Assembly: GCA_003255065.1 (NCBI GenBank)
Contig: QAOA01001288.1
Location: 1,123,238-1,187,237, forward strand
Direction of reading: 5' to 3'
From: Cercis canadensis
Taxonomy: Eukaryota; Streptophyta; Magnoliopsida; Fabales; Fabaceae
DNA: 64,000 bases
Positions within the stretch are counted from its first letter, which is position 1; the number at the start of each line of letters is the position of its first letter. Shown piece by piece: positions 1 through 14,161 of the stretch. The position numbers and the translations under genes are program-made. The notes below the pieces were generated by a model. That model worked only from the letters and a program-made list of their open reading frames with translations, was not told the DNA's origin and did not search any database.

Positions 1-3000
1 AAAGGCTGCAACGGTTCTTACATTGGCTATAGCCTCCCCTGCTAGTTGAGTGGCCTTGGCATGAGCCGCTTCTAAGTCTCCAGAGAAGCCAGTCATGAAC
101 ATTTTCTACATAAAGTTCAACACACTTAATTACTTACTAGATTTTCAAAGGTTAAATCAAATGAGAACAAAAATTTGGATTTCAAAGCTGTTAAGCTGAA
201 ATGTAGTTTGGCAAACCTGTAAAACAGTTGCTGCAACCACCACAGGGAAGACAGCTACAAGGACAAGGGCAAGGCGCCACTGCAAAACAAACCCTGCAGT
301 ACAAGCAACTAGCATAAGTGCAGTGTTCTGCACAATTACTGAAATCCGATCTCCGATGGCTGATCTGACATTGTTGGCATCAAGAGCAAGCCTTGCAGCA
401 ATCCTAGCACTCTCATTTTCCTCCTGATCAAACCATGCCATTTCATTTTTGAGTACTGCAGTCAGCATTTTCTCCCTCACTCTCTTGGTAAGATTTTCTC
501 CCACAATATCCCAGAAGAAGTGCTGCAGAGTATTGAAGAGAAGTGCAGCTGATGAAAGCCCAATCAACAAGTAGCAGTACTTTTCTATTTGTCGGATCAT
601 GTATCTGTGGTCCGGATTGTAATAGACGCTGAGGACAGCACTGAGAACATAAGCAAAGAATGCACTAAGGGATCCACAAACAACAGATCCTATGGAACCA
701 GTTAATGCATAAAGCCATTCAGGAGAGTTCATTTTTGCAAGGCGCCAGAAGGAACTGGCTTGCTCTTTAAAGGGAAGCTTTTCAAGCCTGTAATTTGGAT
801 GGCTTGCATCAAGGGACAGACTAAAATCAGAAGTGGAGAAGTCAGACAGCCTGCGTGAGTACGGTGACCGCCCATAAGAAGAATTTCGAGCAATTATTGG
901 TGAGCTTACAGAGTTTCTGGCACTTGATGGCCTGCAAATGAAAAATAAAATTTATACTCATGACCAAAACAAGTTAATTGGCAACAGAATTTTTTAAAAG
1001 ACTACCAATTTCCATTATTGATGTAAGCTACCTTGCACTACTCTTTCTGGCATTATTCAGAGCAGTTTCATGTGCCATCTCCTGCATTCGGATAAGCTTG
1101 GCATAGACTCCATTTTCACCTTTAGCATTGAGCTCATCATGAGTTCCAATTTCAGAAACACTTCCTTGCTGAAGTACAGCTACAAGATCAGCTTTTCGAA
1201 TGGTGGAGAGGCGATGAGCAATTACAAGAGTAGTTCTCCCAATCATGAACCGGTCTAGGGCTTCTTGCACCAGCTTTTCTGACTCAGAGTCTAATGCACT
1301 TGTTGCTTCATCAAGGAGAAGGATTGCTGGGTTTTTCAGCATAGCCCTTGCAATTGCTATCCTCTGCTTTTGCCCTCCTGAAAGTTGCAGCCCTCTCTCT
1401 CCCACCTGTCATTGTTATTTACCATTTATTAGTTATTAACCAAATAAGAGTCTTATTAACCAATGAGAGGGACAGTATGCTTATTATCCATTCAATTAAT
1501 CTAGGACTAAGATTGTCTTTTAATTGTTTCAACGGCATCATCTATAAATGATCATATACTATATCACTCCTTCTATTATTCCCTATGATTTTATTGAGTC
1601 CTATACAAAACTGAATTAATTTTTTTATTCTTGTGGAGGCTACAGAATTGAAAAAGTGCAACCCTTATCCTTTGCTATGTTTTGGGCATATCCAGCCACT
1701 TATTCCTCTACTGGTGTAATTTCTCTTGTCCCTCTTTATTTATGAATAGATATCCACTTCCTCTGCATTCATGCACATGCACTGTTGACTGAAGCATGTT
1801 ACCCTATTTTGTTTTTTTTCAAATGCAATGCATGACCAAGCACTTCCTGGCTTTGACTTCTAAAAAGGTTCGAGATAAAATAATATGTGGGTTTTGCTTG
1901 TTGACCAAATAAATCTATCCAATTTAAATGTTTATAAACTACCAAACATCCAACTAAACAAGAAACCTCCTGGTCAAGATCCACAATTGGGTTCCCACCT
2001 TCCTTCCACAATGATCATCGTTACCCCACTCTTCCCTCCAACTCACTCAACTGCCATAAAGATATTACCCTGTTTCTGCATGATTTTACATACCTACTGT
2101 AATAATAATTGTGTGTATAGTGTATACATCATTTCAAATTTTTATTTATCTAATTTTCCATTATAAAATATTTTAAATCTTAAAGTGATTAGGAGACCAT
2201 GGAACAAGCAAATGGTTCTATGTCAAATCTTTCCCTTTTTTTTTGGCCTTGGTTCTATGTCAAATCTTCAAATCAAATGATGTGATTGATCTGACAAGGC
2301 ATGAATGGCAGTGATCAACCACCATCACTATTATCCATTTACTGGAACCCCATCTTTTAATTAAAAAAAAAAAAAATAATCAAAATAGACTAACCTGGGT
2401 TTCATAGCCTTCGGGAAGCTTGATAATGAAGGAATGAGCATTAGCTACTCTGGCAGCTTCTTCAATCTCAACTTGGTCTGCATCAGGCCTACCCAAGAGT
2501 ATATTTTCTCTAATTGTTGTAGCAAACAAAGCAGGCTCTTGGCTCACTAGTCCTATTTGCTGCCTCAGCCATTTAAGCTTTAAGATTTTAATGTTATGCC
2601 CATCTAATAGAACTTGTCCTGCATGGAGTTATTCAATAACCTAATCACACGGACCACATTAAATGGTAATTTAAACTTTAACAAACAATTCAAACGTTGT
2701 GCCAGAAACTGTAATTTCCAGTTGTCCTTTACTTTTGGTGGTTCAATTACCTGAAATTGGATCGTAGAATCTCTCGATGAGGGAGACGACGGTGCTCTTG
2801 CCGGAGCCGCTGCTGCCGACCAAAGCTATGGTCTTGCCAGCAGGCACATTTAAGGAGAAATTATTGAGGATGCGAACCTCTGGCCTTGACGGGTAGGCAA
2901 AGTCTACATTTTTCAGCTCCACTAGCCCTGTTATTGAATCTAATTCCAACCCTGATTCAGTGTTTCGGTCTATACTTGGCTTGTGATCAATTATACGGAA

Positions 3001-4751
3001 AATTTTCGCAGCTGCAACTCTGGCCTTAGTAAATGCAGCCATGCTTGGCGCAGATTGCCCCAAACCCCTGCGTAGATGAAATTCTCAAGAGTAAATAATT
3101 TATTTACTAAAGTGAGCCTAAAAAATATAAAAATGTAATTGACCCTTTACTCAATACTTACAGTCCACCAATCATAACAGCAAACATGGTGGCAATGGCA
3201 AGTCCTCCATTAGTGGAGTGGTGCCTAACTAGGTAACCACCGTACCATAGCAGAAGCGCATAACAACAGAAAACGACAAAGTAGGTCGCGCCCAATCCCA
3301 TTCCCTTTGCAAACCCACTTTTGTAGCCAAGCTTCTGGGCCACCTTCAAGGCTGATGAGTAGGCTTGCAATGCTCTGGACTCTCCAACGAAAGCCATTAC
3401 CACTCGAATTTGCACAACCGTCTGCAATTCGGCTCAATAAGAACAACACTCAGATGCAGGAATAGAGATAAAATGGTCACAAAGTTGAAATTTTGTCAGG
3501 GTACTCAGAAACCTGGAACTTGGGAAATACAGAGAAAGAATCATCACTGTTCTCTTACCTGTTCCACAATGTTCCCAGCTTGAGAAAGAGCTTCCTGGCT
3601 TTTGCCGGAGAGCTTGGCCAAAGTAGTGGTATGAATGGCTCCTATTACAGCTATCATAGGGACTACAGCGAGAGTAACTAAAGCTAATTGCCAAACAGCA
3701 GTGAAACCCACGACGAATCCAGAAACAAATGTTGCCATGTAGTGAATAAAATTACCGAGCTGCACAAAAAAATGCAACAACCAGATTAAACACTTGTATA
3801 ATGACAAGAAGGAAGAAAACAGTTGAATTGGCTACTGGTTGTGCTCCACCTTCTCGCTAATGGCGTCTTGGACCATCACAGCATCACTGTTAATGGCAAA
3901 AACGACATCGGATGTTCGAACCTCGGTGTCAAAGTATTGGATGTCCTGGTTCAAAGCAGCTTCAAGGTACTTGATCCTCATCTTCGTCGATTGCCGCTCC
4001 CCTGTCCACATCCAGCAGGAAATCTCTGCAACAAATTGCCCATGTCTTCCATTAACATTCACAATACTATAAATGGAAAAAAGAAAACCATAACCAAAAA
4101 AGTACTAGTTAACAGTAAACTGACCAGCCCATGAGGATGCCCATATAGCAGCACCCACCACCAGGAAGTAAAATGCGTACTGCAATATAACACAAAATGC
4201 AGTGGGTTTCAAATTTCAATTCACATTCATGTCCATATTACAAAGCATCTGATTGTGAATTATATTACCTTGACAACTTCCTGTGTCATCTTGTCCAAAT
4301 TATTGGCATTCGACCCAAAAGAATTTACAAGATCGGCGAAGAACCGAAGAAACAGTGGCAAAGAACAGCCATGTACAATTGCTCCGGCAGTTCCAATTGA
4401 CATGAGAATGTAATCCAAGCCATCAGCGAATCTGAAAAGCTCGCCGAAGCCAACAGAGGCAACAGTGTCGGGCTTCTCCCCGCTACTACTAGTACCATTA
4501 GGGACACCACCACCACCGCCACTGCCATCTTTCTTGGGTTCAGAGCTGTCCATTTCTCTTGGCTCTTGTTTGGTCGCACCCTCTTGAGCAGGGTCCTCTG
4601 CCTTCGAGCCTGTGTCTTCCGCTGTTGGCGTTGATGGGTTGGTTTTATATGGCTCAGAAATAGGAGGATCAGCAGACACCAGCTCAAGGCCTTGCATTTC
4701 GGACCATCTCCACTGCTCAATCGTCTTTATCTCCTCAGAATCTTGTGACAT
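1..4751 (-). CDS. ABCB1: ABCB1 (PGP1)-type auxin-transporting ABC transporter, 3' part missing
   Basis: Full-size ABC-B transporter of the plasma membrane; the family moves auxin out of cells. Ten exons read on the minus strand: 4269-4751, 4125-4179, 3850-4025, 3559-3759, 3162-3421, 2751-3067, 2395-2618, 1032-1405, 217-931 and 105 to the window edge. Phases agree throughout and give about 970 residues. Seen: first transmembrane domain, Walker [10 protein letters not shown] near residue 476, signature LSGGQKQR opening exon 8, Walker [10 protein letters not shown]-loop IAHRLST, a Ser-rich linker ([17 protein letters not shown]), then the second transmembrane domain. The second nucleotide-binding domain lies beyond position 1. 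The first ATG is 4751; a TTG two codons upstream is not a start. The N-terminus before FRFADGLDY is about 110 residues, longer than I recall for Arabidopsis, and holds a run of five glycines. Identity rests on near-identity to Arabidopsis ABCB1 along the whole stretch. ABCB19 is the main alternative and less similar. Confidence 0.93.
1406..2394 (-). other. ABCB1 intron 7 (989 bp), the longest in the gene
   Basis: This intron lies between the exon carrying the Q-loop (SQEPALFA) and the exon opening with the LSGGQ signature. It contains A/T runs and a short direct repeat, GGTTCTATGTCAAATCTT, at about 2214-2231 and 2250-2267. No coding sequence or recognisable transposon was seen. Confidence 0.8.
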
Positions 4752-7700
4752 TTGCAAAATTCCTTAGCTTTATGAACAACTTCCCACCCCCCCTCCTTTA
4801 TTATCTCACCCTACCTGCCTTTTGAGCTCATGTTTCTGCTGCACACTTTTCCGCTCTCTCTTCAATTTTTTAATTATTTTTCATCTGTCTCTAATGGGTT
4901 TTGTTTTTCCTCTCCTTCTCTCTTCCCGCTATTAATTTTCACTCTCATTCTTCAATATTCATTCTTCTTGTTGCTCGTGATAAACTGGTGGTGTGCGCTG
5001 TTGAATATTATCTCCTCCTAAGAGTGGGAACAGCTACTGTTAGTGGGTTAATGTTCCGTTTGCTTCTTCTGTAAAAAACACCGAAAGTGACAGATGGTTA
5101 GAACCTAGACAGAGAAAGAGAGCAAGAGAGAGAAAGTTTTGATTTTCCACCCGACAAACAACACTGTGTGAAAACTTGAAGATGGGTTTTTGACTGGAAC
5201 AGATTCAAAGTGGGGGAAAAATAAATTAAAACTATTGTTTAACTGTGTCCCTTCTTTAATAATTCAATGACCGTTGATTTGCATTCCTCAACTTTGGCTT
5301 CTACTGCAAGTTTAATTTGCTAAAATCCCCAAAGCTCTTCAAAGGAATATATATTACTTGTCCGAAGCCAAGACCTCACCATCTCCTCTGAGTCCGCCGG
5401 TTTTTCCTACCCAAGTTAGCAGCAAAAAAAGGAAAAAAAAATAGTATTTTTATTTTAAAAAATAGAAAGCCTTTAAATTTGTGCCTTTTTTTTTTTATGT
5501 TGAGGAATGATTAAAAAAGTTAAAAGGAGTTATTAAAAGGTGTTAAGGACATAAACCTAGTGCACTAACTTTAGCGGTTAAAAACTTGAGACGCTACATC
5601 ATTGCAAACCTAAATATCAATATCCAAATTTCCAGCATCAATTGAAAACCCAGTAACATGTTATGAATCTTATGTACTGGAAATGAAAATCCAAGTACGA
5701 TTCAACAATATTGTCAGGCAATCGTCGACATATCTGGGGATTCCTCCAAAATTTGATTCTTTAATTGAAAATGACAGCAAATTATATGATTTATTTACGG
5801 GCAACTATCTTTAACCATAATTTCATTAAATGTTCAAATGATTAATCATATTTTAAGGTATAAAACATTAAATTAACCTCTCTTTCAGGGACTGCAAAGC
5901 AGACTCTTACATCACGCTCTGGTTTAATTAAGATCAGCAAGTCAGAACCTTTTTTAGCTTAAATACAAGAACGTGACTGGAGTTCTGACACTGTAAATTC
6001 CTTGAAGTTGGAGTATTTTTTGTTTTTTTAATTGTCGTCACTGGCATTGTGACAATAATTAGATCAATAGATTAGGGAAATTAATAGCAGCTTTTCTAAT
6101 TTTTCTTTTTCAGGAATTAATATAAAATTGAAAATCAATTTAAAAAATAGTTTTTAATAAGTGGGTAATAGATAAAAAAAAAGGAAGAAAAAGGTAAGAG
6201 TTGGATTTCTTTCTCTCTTTTGACGCTTACCGTACAGTCTTTGCTTAAGGCTCTGTTCGGTTCAGTACCCTCTACCCACGAGCATTTGTCGAACCTGGAA
6301 AATGGCTAGCTTCTAAATTGGGGCATCAACATTGCAGGTTTTCTTTTGTTATTCTTCAGTGTTTGGCAGAAAACAGTTGTAGTTATTTATTACACTCACA
6401 ATCGTAATTTATTCTGGGATTAAATTGATCTGTCATCAAATTTGTTAAGCACTCTTTATAGAACTGGCAATTTTAGTTGAAATTAAGACCATTCTACACC
6501 TATATGATTGCAAATGCAACTGGTTATTATTATATTTGAAGGAGGAAAAGAATTCGTTTTATTCAATTAAGAGTTAACATTGGTTAAAAAAACTGAGTCA
6601 CAATAAAGATTTCTCTTCTTAACACTTGTACACCTCTTATATAAATTATTAGAGCATCTATCCATGAGTGATGCATGTTTGTTCTAATATAGTATTATCA
6701 TGCAATTTACAATAAAACACACCAAAAATTTGTATTTCCTTTTATTCTTTCCACATAAAAAGAAAAAACAAAGATTAGGAAGCTACCCTTGAAGTTTCTG
6801 AGTTGTTTGGCAGTGAGACAGAATAGATAGAAAAAAGTGCATTATCTTGTGAGGCTGAAAAATGTTGTACGGTAAGAAATTCTCATTTGGGTGGAGAGTT
6901 GAAAATTGAGAAAGGGAAGTTAGGAAGTGATGAATGTGAAATAATGGAGAGGACTGAAAGGTACAGCTATCTGTTGTTACTTGCTAATATGGGCATACGT
7001 ACATAGGCACACTACAGATATGGCCATAAGCGAATGTAAGCTGGAAATTGGAAAATCGTCAATACAAATGCAGAAAGCCAACTCTGACTCTCACTTGTTT
7101 CGGACAGGAGCTGTATAAATGACCTGCAGGCTGCAGCAACAAGGCAACAAAGTCTTCCCCTTCACCCGGATCATTTATGTCACTGAACTCCCTTGAATTT
7201 AAGAGGACAGAGGAGAGGAGAAGCTTTCATGATTAGTTAGGCTTGTTTTCATGTGCTCTATAGTAGTTGCAGTTTAGTTGTTTCATCTCCAGTTATTCCT
7301 AATAATTTGGATTTTTTTTTATTAGATTTTGTTAGAAATCAACAAATTATGGTAATTTTTAATGAAAAGAGAAAGGAAATGAATCGTCTTGCTAAGCTTT
7401 TAGCCAAACAAAAACAAAGGGTGTGGGGAAGGGGACCTGACCATCACCCTAAATGGTCAAAGTTCTTTGCGCTAAATTACAGGTTACTAGGCAAATAGAA
7501 AAGTAATATATCTAAAAATCTCTCAGCTCTAAATTGAGGATTATGTGGTTTGACCCCACTAAATTATAGATAGGATGAAGATCCCTTAGAGCTTGGATTT
7601 GTAGGACACATGAAAACAAAAGATTCTATGACGAACGCTTCCCTATTGTGATTGTGAGCAATATTATAAATTCCTTATTTAGAGTATTATATGACTAATA

Positions 7701-7967
7701 AATAAGGGATTGAATTTAGAGATATGGCACTGTCATCATAAAAAAGGCGTCCAATAGCCAATGAGAATGAAATAAAATAAAGGGATCAAATTCAAAATAA
7801 ACACTCATTTAGTTTGTTAAAGATTAGGTGTAAAGAAAAAGGGGTCGGTGATCAAACCTCCATAAAGAATGCAAGATTAAATTCCACAGCACAATGATAT
7901 TATATTCGCTTATAATCAGCCAAATATGGGGGGAAGAGAGAATGACATTGAAGTCAAAAAGAGAAAC

Positions 7968-7983
7968 CTCTCTCTCTCTCTCT
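7968..7983. repeat. CT dinucleotide microsatellite
   Basis: Uninterrupted CT repeat of about eight units, followed by TTC. A simple-sequence repeat likely to vary in length between individuals. Confidence 0.85.
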
Positions 7984-9889
7984 TCTTTGAAAGAGGTTAA
8001 TTATCATAGTTGTTTATTATGAAGGGTGAGGTGAGGTCCATTATGGGTTTTCCATTCTTGTGCCAATAGGGTAGAAGATTAAAGTTTAACACAAATATCA
8101 AATACAACAAATACTCAAGTACCCACTCAAATACTCCTCTCAAAAGTGTTGCTTTCGTGACTCCAATTATGCCATTTCATTGTCTTTCTTGTGGCTATCC
8201 TGAGAGATTATACTATCTTCATTTTTAAATATGTTGATTTTGTGGGTTAATTATGGATACAGCTTCTACCACAAGATGCTTCCATTGGCATATCCAAACA
8301 ACTAAACTTGGGAGAAAGTGCTCCTTCATCCACCTACTATTTCTTGCAAGAAAAAGGGAAGGGGTGGATGTAGACATATTATTCTTGGATTACTATATAT
8401 TTGGAATACTGTTTGAGATTTTTTGTTTTGAATAAACAATAACTAATTATTTGGCAAAGATCCTCATGTAGGGTCCGGAAATTAAGAAATTTGTAGGAAT
8501 CATGACTGTAGAGGTTTTCAATATAATTTATTTTGATGGATACTATTAGAGTATTAGTAGCAGTGCAAAGAGGAGCACCAATTCAAGAGAAAAGAGAAAA
8601 AGAAGAGTAATGGGTAAGACAACTTTTGTAAAGGTTTTGATCCATTTCTTGAGCAGTGCAAATCAGTTGAAGGCTTGAGGCCGAATTGGGACGCAGTAGG
8701 GCACTTGTTGGTTATGTCAAAGAAAAGTGGTGCAAATGCTGATCTTTTGTTCAAAATAAGATAAATGAAGTGAAAGGGCATAGTTTAAAATTAGAAGTAG
8801 GTCTCGCTAGCTTTACCTTAGGGATGAGTATGACTGCCAGTATGTAAACATTCTCAATTTATTCCTTTTTATAAACCTTAATTGGAAACTTTTAGTATAC
8901 TTAAGCTACTAATGTAATAATAATCTATGCTTAAAGAAAGTTTATATTTGAATTCATCTACATGACATGAGTACCCATAATCGCTACACACTAAAAAATA
9001 TTAAAAAAACTTATAGTGTTCCATTCACTAGTTTCTCTTATCTGTCTATACCCAGAGTGGCCATGCTTAATTAAGACGAAAGTTTTGCTTGCATCTGCAG
9101 CTATTTTTTATTTGTTTGTCTGTGTAGTTGTAGATACGAAAGAGCATGTTTATAGTGATTTGACTTTTATCATTTCTGTTTATTATACTTCATATGAATG
9201 TTTTCAACCGAAAAATCAAAAATTGTTTAATTGTGTATCATCCTCAACCGAGACCAGACAAAAACCTCGGTTTTGGTGTTTGATTTTTTTTTTTTAATGG
9301 TCTATTCTTGTTCTTGTACAATAGCAATTAGCCAACGAGTTAACAACCAAAACAATGTTTTCCACAAGAGTTGACAAGTAGCTCTTTGAAAATCCCAAGT
9401 TCCCAATCTGGCCAGCCCACTAGAGAACTGTCCAAACTCTCCAACAACCGAGCACGACTTTGTAAACCTCTTATTTTGGTAATTTAGTGACTAATTTATA
9501 CATTGCCCTCAAATCAGAGGCAACTTTTGGCTTTAATAATTCATTTTTAACATTTTCTTTGATAGAAGTGGCACCTAATAATGGCAAATAATATCAATTC
9601 CACCAGTTAAGAGTGCCAAATCTTATCAGCAAGATTTGGAATTAATAGGCAAATTTCTACCAACAGACATGCCTGGACAACTTAGTGACTAGGTGAAGAC
9701 ATATATATTACACATAGTTATTAAAAAAGGGGACAAAGTTGAGTTAATAGGGTAAAAGCCAAGTTTAAATTAACAATGGATTAATTCCTTCATGTCATGA
9801 ATAGCACACTTCAGTATATATAACTCTTTGGTGCCCACACTTCAATTGAAGTCACCCAACATCCTTTTGAAGAAATGGGCCATGCAAAA

Positions 9890-9913
9890 GCCCTTTTATG
9901 TCACTAAAAGGGC
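9890..9913. repeat. Short perfect hairpin in the ABCB1-4CL intergenic region
   Basis: GCCCTTTTA at 9890-9898 is followed after six bases by its exact reverse complement TAAAAGGGC at 9905-9913. The stem is 9 bp and does not extend into the flanks, so it is too short for a microRNA precursor. Function unknown; it may be chance. Confidence 0.5.
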
Positions 9914-11514
9914 ATGCAATCTTACCTAGAAGAACCATACAGTTTGAGAAGATAAACTGAGCTTTTCTTACAGCAATATATAGAGAATGGTTTGAGCTCT
10001 TATTGCCATGGAATGCAAGTGAGATGAAAGAGAGGAGAAAAAAACTTACCAATTATCAGTGGGTAATGTTATATAACCAAATATATATAATTTGATTCTA
10101 GAAAGTGGATAGAAGATCATAGAAAATAATGTAATGCTAATTCATTTCACTATCACCATAAAGAAGCAATCAAACAAGTTATGGAATATTCCAGCTTGTG
10201 GTGAGCTGCCTCAAGATATAAACCCACCAATGGCTCACTGAAAAAGGGTAATCTAAAGTAGCATACGAAGATCTTGATCTCACTAAGATATTGAAGCTTC
10301 CATGCTCTGCCATTTCTTAGCTGCCACACAATAAAGCATATACTTAAAAAAATTTGCATTTGCAAAAAGAGAATCACATTATTACCAACTCATTTCTTTC
10401 CATTTGTCAGGATTTGCGAAATGCTTCGAGTCATCAATGCACGACAGGAATAAGCCTCAGCTATTCCTTTTAGTGGGTATAGCAAAATATTTCCAGCGTA
10501 CGTGGTTCTAATAAGTTCATATACTAATACTAATCGTACATAAAATTGTTCTGTACTCTTATATTTATTTATTGCCCACTTCCTTGTGATTAGGCTTTTG
10601 ATTTGTTTTCAAATACTTTAGTGGAATCCTACTGAGAAGAATGAAATAAAGGGTTTCCTTTTCTAAAACTGGTATCCTTAACGGCAGCAAACCTCACATA
10701 CAATGAAACTTAAAATGTTATATTCCTAAAGAAGAATTTCGAATTCCCCTCGCCTTAAGTGGTGTCCACCATATATCTTCCCATGTATATATGCTTTTCA
10801 TAATCTGGATTAATTGGAACATTAAAAATGTTATAGCCACATGGTTTAGGCATCTTAATTAAGCTCAGTAAGTACAGTTGTTTCTTTAAACGGATGCTTA
10901 TATCGTTTTATTTTGGATTGATGCACATGCAGAGCTGTCCTTGTTATTTAACAAAACGTATATATAAAATGGTGTTAATTTGGAGAAAAGAAAGTAATGC
11001 TTTAATGGTAACCTTCTTGTTGGTTTGAAGAGGGAAAGGAGGGTTTCCAAAGAGAAATCACCGAGTTAAAAGAGAAAAAGATGGGGTACTTAATCTTCAA
11101 TTTTCTAATTTTTGTTATGGGTCAGTTTTATTTACCACGAAAAAGAAGTTTTATGTAGTGGTTAGTGATGGTGAGGCCTGAGGGTTGAGGGACAAAATAA
11201 TTTGAACATGACTAAAGGTAGGGTAAACTGATAGAAGGGTCCTTGGGTGTGATCCAAAAAGAGTAGTGGAGGTATGAATGGGACCATATCATGGGGTTGA
11301 TGAAAGTTGACCTTTACTGGCTAAAATGACAAAAAGGGTGCTGGTGTTGTGTGTTTTAATGATGAAAAATTATTTGTTGCATAGTGGCACTCGGTTTTGG
11401 TTTCCATGTGTGCATGTTAGTGATCATATGTGTGTGTACCTATGTATAATCACTTCGCATCTTCCTTCCCATGCTTTAGGGCCCATCCCCTTTTTGTCCC
11501 TTTGCCTTGTATTT

Positions 11515-11705
11515 TTTTTTTTTAGAAATTTTATAATATTATATGTGTATATCATATTATATTGATATGTCAATTATACGTAATTTTTATATTTTATTAA
11601 ATATAAAATTAATTTATTTTATTTTTTAAATAAATTTAAAAATAATTAACTTGTATACATATATTTATATATTAACTATTATTATATAATATGACATGTA
11701 ACAAT
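11515..11705. repeat. AT-rich MITE-like repeat, copy 1 of 2
   Basis: The core TAATTTTTATATTTTATTA, an AT-rich middle and TTAACTTGTATACAT are shared in order with a second copy at about 30590-30770. The ends carry related inverted sequence (CATATTATAT near the left, ATATAATATG near the right). This looks like a short non-autonomous DNA transposon relic. Boundaries are approximate and no target duplication was identified. Confidence 0.55.
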
Positions 11706-14161
11706 AGTATCTACTAAACCTTCTTTTCTTTTTCCTCTTTCTACTTCTTAACTTGAGTTTATTTTCTTCCCTTTTAATTGTTCATCTATTTTTGGCATCG
11801 GTCTGCTTTAATTTCTCTGGTTGTGAGCGCTTTTTCTTTTTGTCAAAGCATCACAAGCAACCCAATTTTGATTGTACGGCCATTGGATGACCCCCTCTTT
11901 CGGTCTAAGAGTGGGCCAGGTTGCTAACCTGGGAGCCACAAGAAAAACTCCCTAGCGTGCTTCTGCTGCAGCGAACACATACAGATGCATTCATTTTTAG
12001 CCCTTTTAGCTTGCTAATATATATTCTGTTAATCTTTTTTACTTTTGCTACAAATCTTCGGTTAAACTTTTCCTTAATCACCTTTTTCATAAGTATAAAC
12101 AAGATTCCTATTTTCTAATGGAAGCCGTATTCACTATTTACCAGAGCAAAGATATTCCACACCATCCTTTCTCTGTTGGTTCGTCAACTGCATGGATCAC
12201 ATTTGAAAAAAATAACCTCTTGGTGATAAAATTATGGGTAGTTGTAACCAACAAAAGAGAGAAGGGGGCTTTTAAGAGAAAGAAAAGAATATATATAGAA
12301 ATTGATTTTCCACTTGTATGGATTTTATTTTATGATTAATGATATAGATATAAATAAAATCTATAAATTTCACACGAGTTATACCATAAAAATTAAATGA
12401 ATTTATCCGTAACTCAAATTTGTAAACTATATAATCAATATACAATTTATGACAAAAATTTATATACATATCATTTTCTTTTCTCATACAATTTATGTGT
12501 CTAATTTTCTTTTTGAATTGGCTATTTATCCCTTTGATATTTCATTTTAATTGTTCTAGACCTTTCCATTTTTTTAGTCATTTCACTATCATAATTTACT
12601 TTTTCTAAGAAACAACAATAGCATTAGAAATAGCAATCTTAATATTTTTTTTTTATATCCTTTGCCAATTCCTTTCTTGCAGCTTAAGAGTCTATGGTCA
12701 TGTCAGGAAAAAGTAGGCAGATGGAACACTACCATCTATCAAAATCATTCAATAAGAAAAAGAAGGACTGGCCCTTAAGTATGGTAGACATGTGCGACTT
12801 ATCACCCATCATTTTGGTGAAAATTCATATGACACAACAAGAAGGAAACGGAAAATCAATTAATAAAGAAGAAATTGGGGGAAAGATATTTGATTATGAG
12901 AACAAGGTTTTGATATGAAAATGATGTTTAAGAACACTTGATAGCAGAAATAGACAAGTCTAGACTCGGTATTGGTTGTCACCAGAAATTTTTGATAAGG
13001 TTGCCGGATCCTTACAATAGGAGCGCTTGTCTCCATGTCTGGATTTTGAGTCAGTTTCAGATTGAGAATTGATTGGGATTCAAGCACACGAATTCTTACC
13101 GTGGAGGAAAAGACGAGTTGAAGATGTGGTTTAGCTTTTCGTGTTGGGTAAAATATCTTTGGAAGTTCAATATGTGATTGAAAAGGTTAACTGTTTCAGA
13201 CTGAAGAAAATGCTTTACTTGCTTGCGAGACTGAAATATCCCAACTTGCTTGGTAAATGTCTCTTTCTTTCTCACTATAAAACATTGTCTCGTTTCAACT
13301 TTTGGGAATTTGATGGATACTATATCGGTGCCAAAGTTAGGCAATTTCAAACTTGAAAACAGTACAAAGGTTGCTAAAGAAGTTAATTTCACCATCATAT
13401 AGAGACTAAGAAGCCAGAAAAAGAAAAATTTCCAAATTTTACTTAGGAGGGTGGTACTTTTTGATGCATATATATGGGTAAACAAAGTCAGAGAAGTAAA
13501 GATGTACAGCGAACAAGTTAGTTATGAAGTGAAATTGACAATTAATTGGCGGGTCCAAGACTTGGAAAGCTGAAAAGATTGACTCATGGGGTGGGCAAAG
13601 TTTTCCAAGCAGTTCACTGAAACAATAGAAGAAAAAAGAGGAAAAGAAAAAAGAAAAGAAGTTGCATGTGCTAGACTGAATTATTGAGGTATACAAGTTA
13701 CAAGGACGTGGCAAATAGCACCTTATGTCAAAATCTAAAGATGGGGTGGGGAAAAGTGTCCAAGATGATTTTAGACCACTTGGGACCTCTTTGCTAGCTT
13801 AGGAATCAACTTGTATCTAATCAGAGTGTCAACAGACGCTGGTTAAGTAGTACAAAATTCACACTCCTCGCTCAAGAATTTAAGTTTAAGGTTATGAAAA
13901 TTTGTTGAAAAAATATTCCAAAGTGAGCCCTAGCGCAGCCTAACTGATGATTTTTCTTTTTACCAGTTGTATCAAAAAGTTTGCTAACACATAAGCAGCC
14001 TATCAATAACAGAAGGCTTTGGGCTCAAACGAAAATTAGGATTTAAGCCCAATTCCTTAGCAGCCCAAGCTCGAATTATGTTAAGATTCGAAAGAGTCAT
14101 TTCAACTCCCAAAATTTCTCTTATCTGTTTAATACCCCTCTCCCCCTAAAAAAAAAAAAAA

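Larger units (their letters stand above)
4752..14161. other. Gene-poor interval upstream of ABCB1
   Basis: About 9.4 kb without a supportable gene. The part next to 4751 (about 4752-5200) is CT-rich on the plus strand and GA-rich further out, and should hold the ABCB1 leader and promoter. No clear TATA box was picked out. Other contents are a CT microsatellite at about 7968-7983, a perfect 9-bp-stem hairpin at 9890-9913, and an AT-rich repeat at about 11515-11705 that recurs near 30.6 kb. Open frames here are short, lack homology I recognise, and are best read as chance. Confidence 0.7.

Noticed and set aside
9852..10377. Minus-strand frames of 66 and 74 codons as a small gene or microRNA precursor
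   Set aside because: No known microRNA sequence was found in the region, and the only hairpin (9890-9913) has a 9-bp stem, too short for a precursor. The frames show no homology I recognise.
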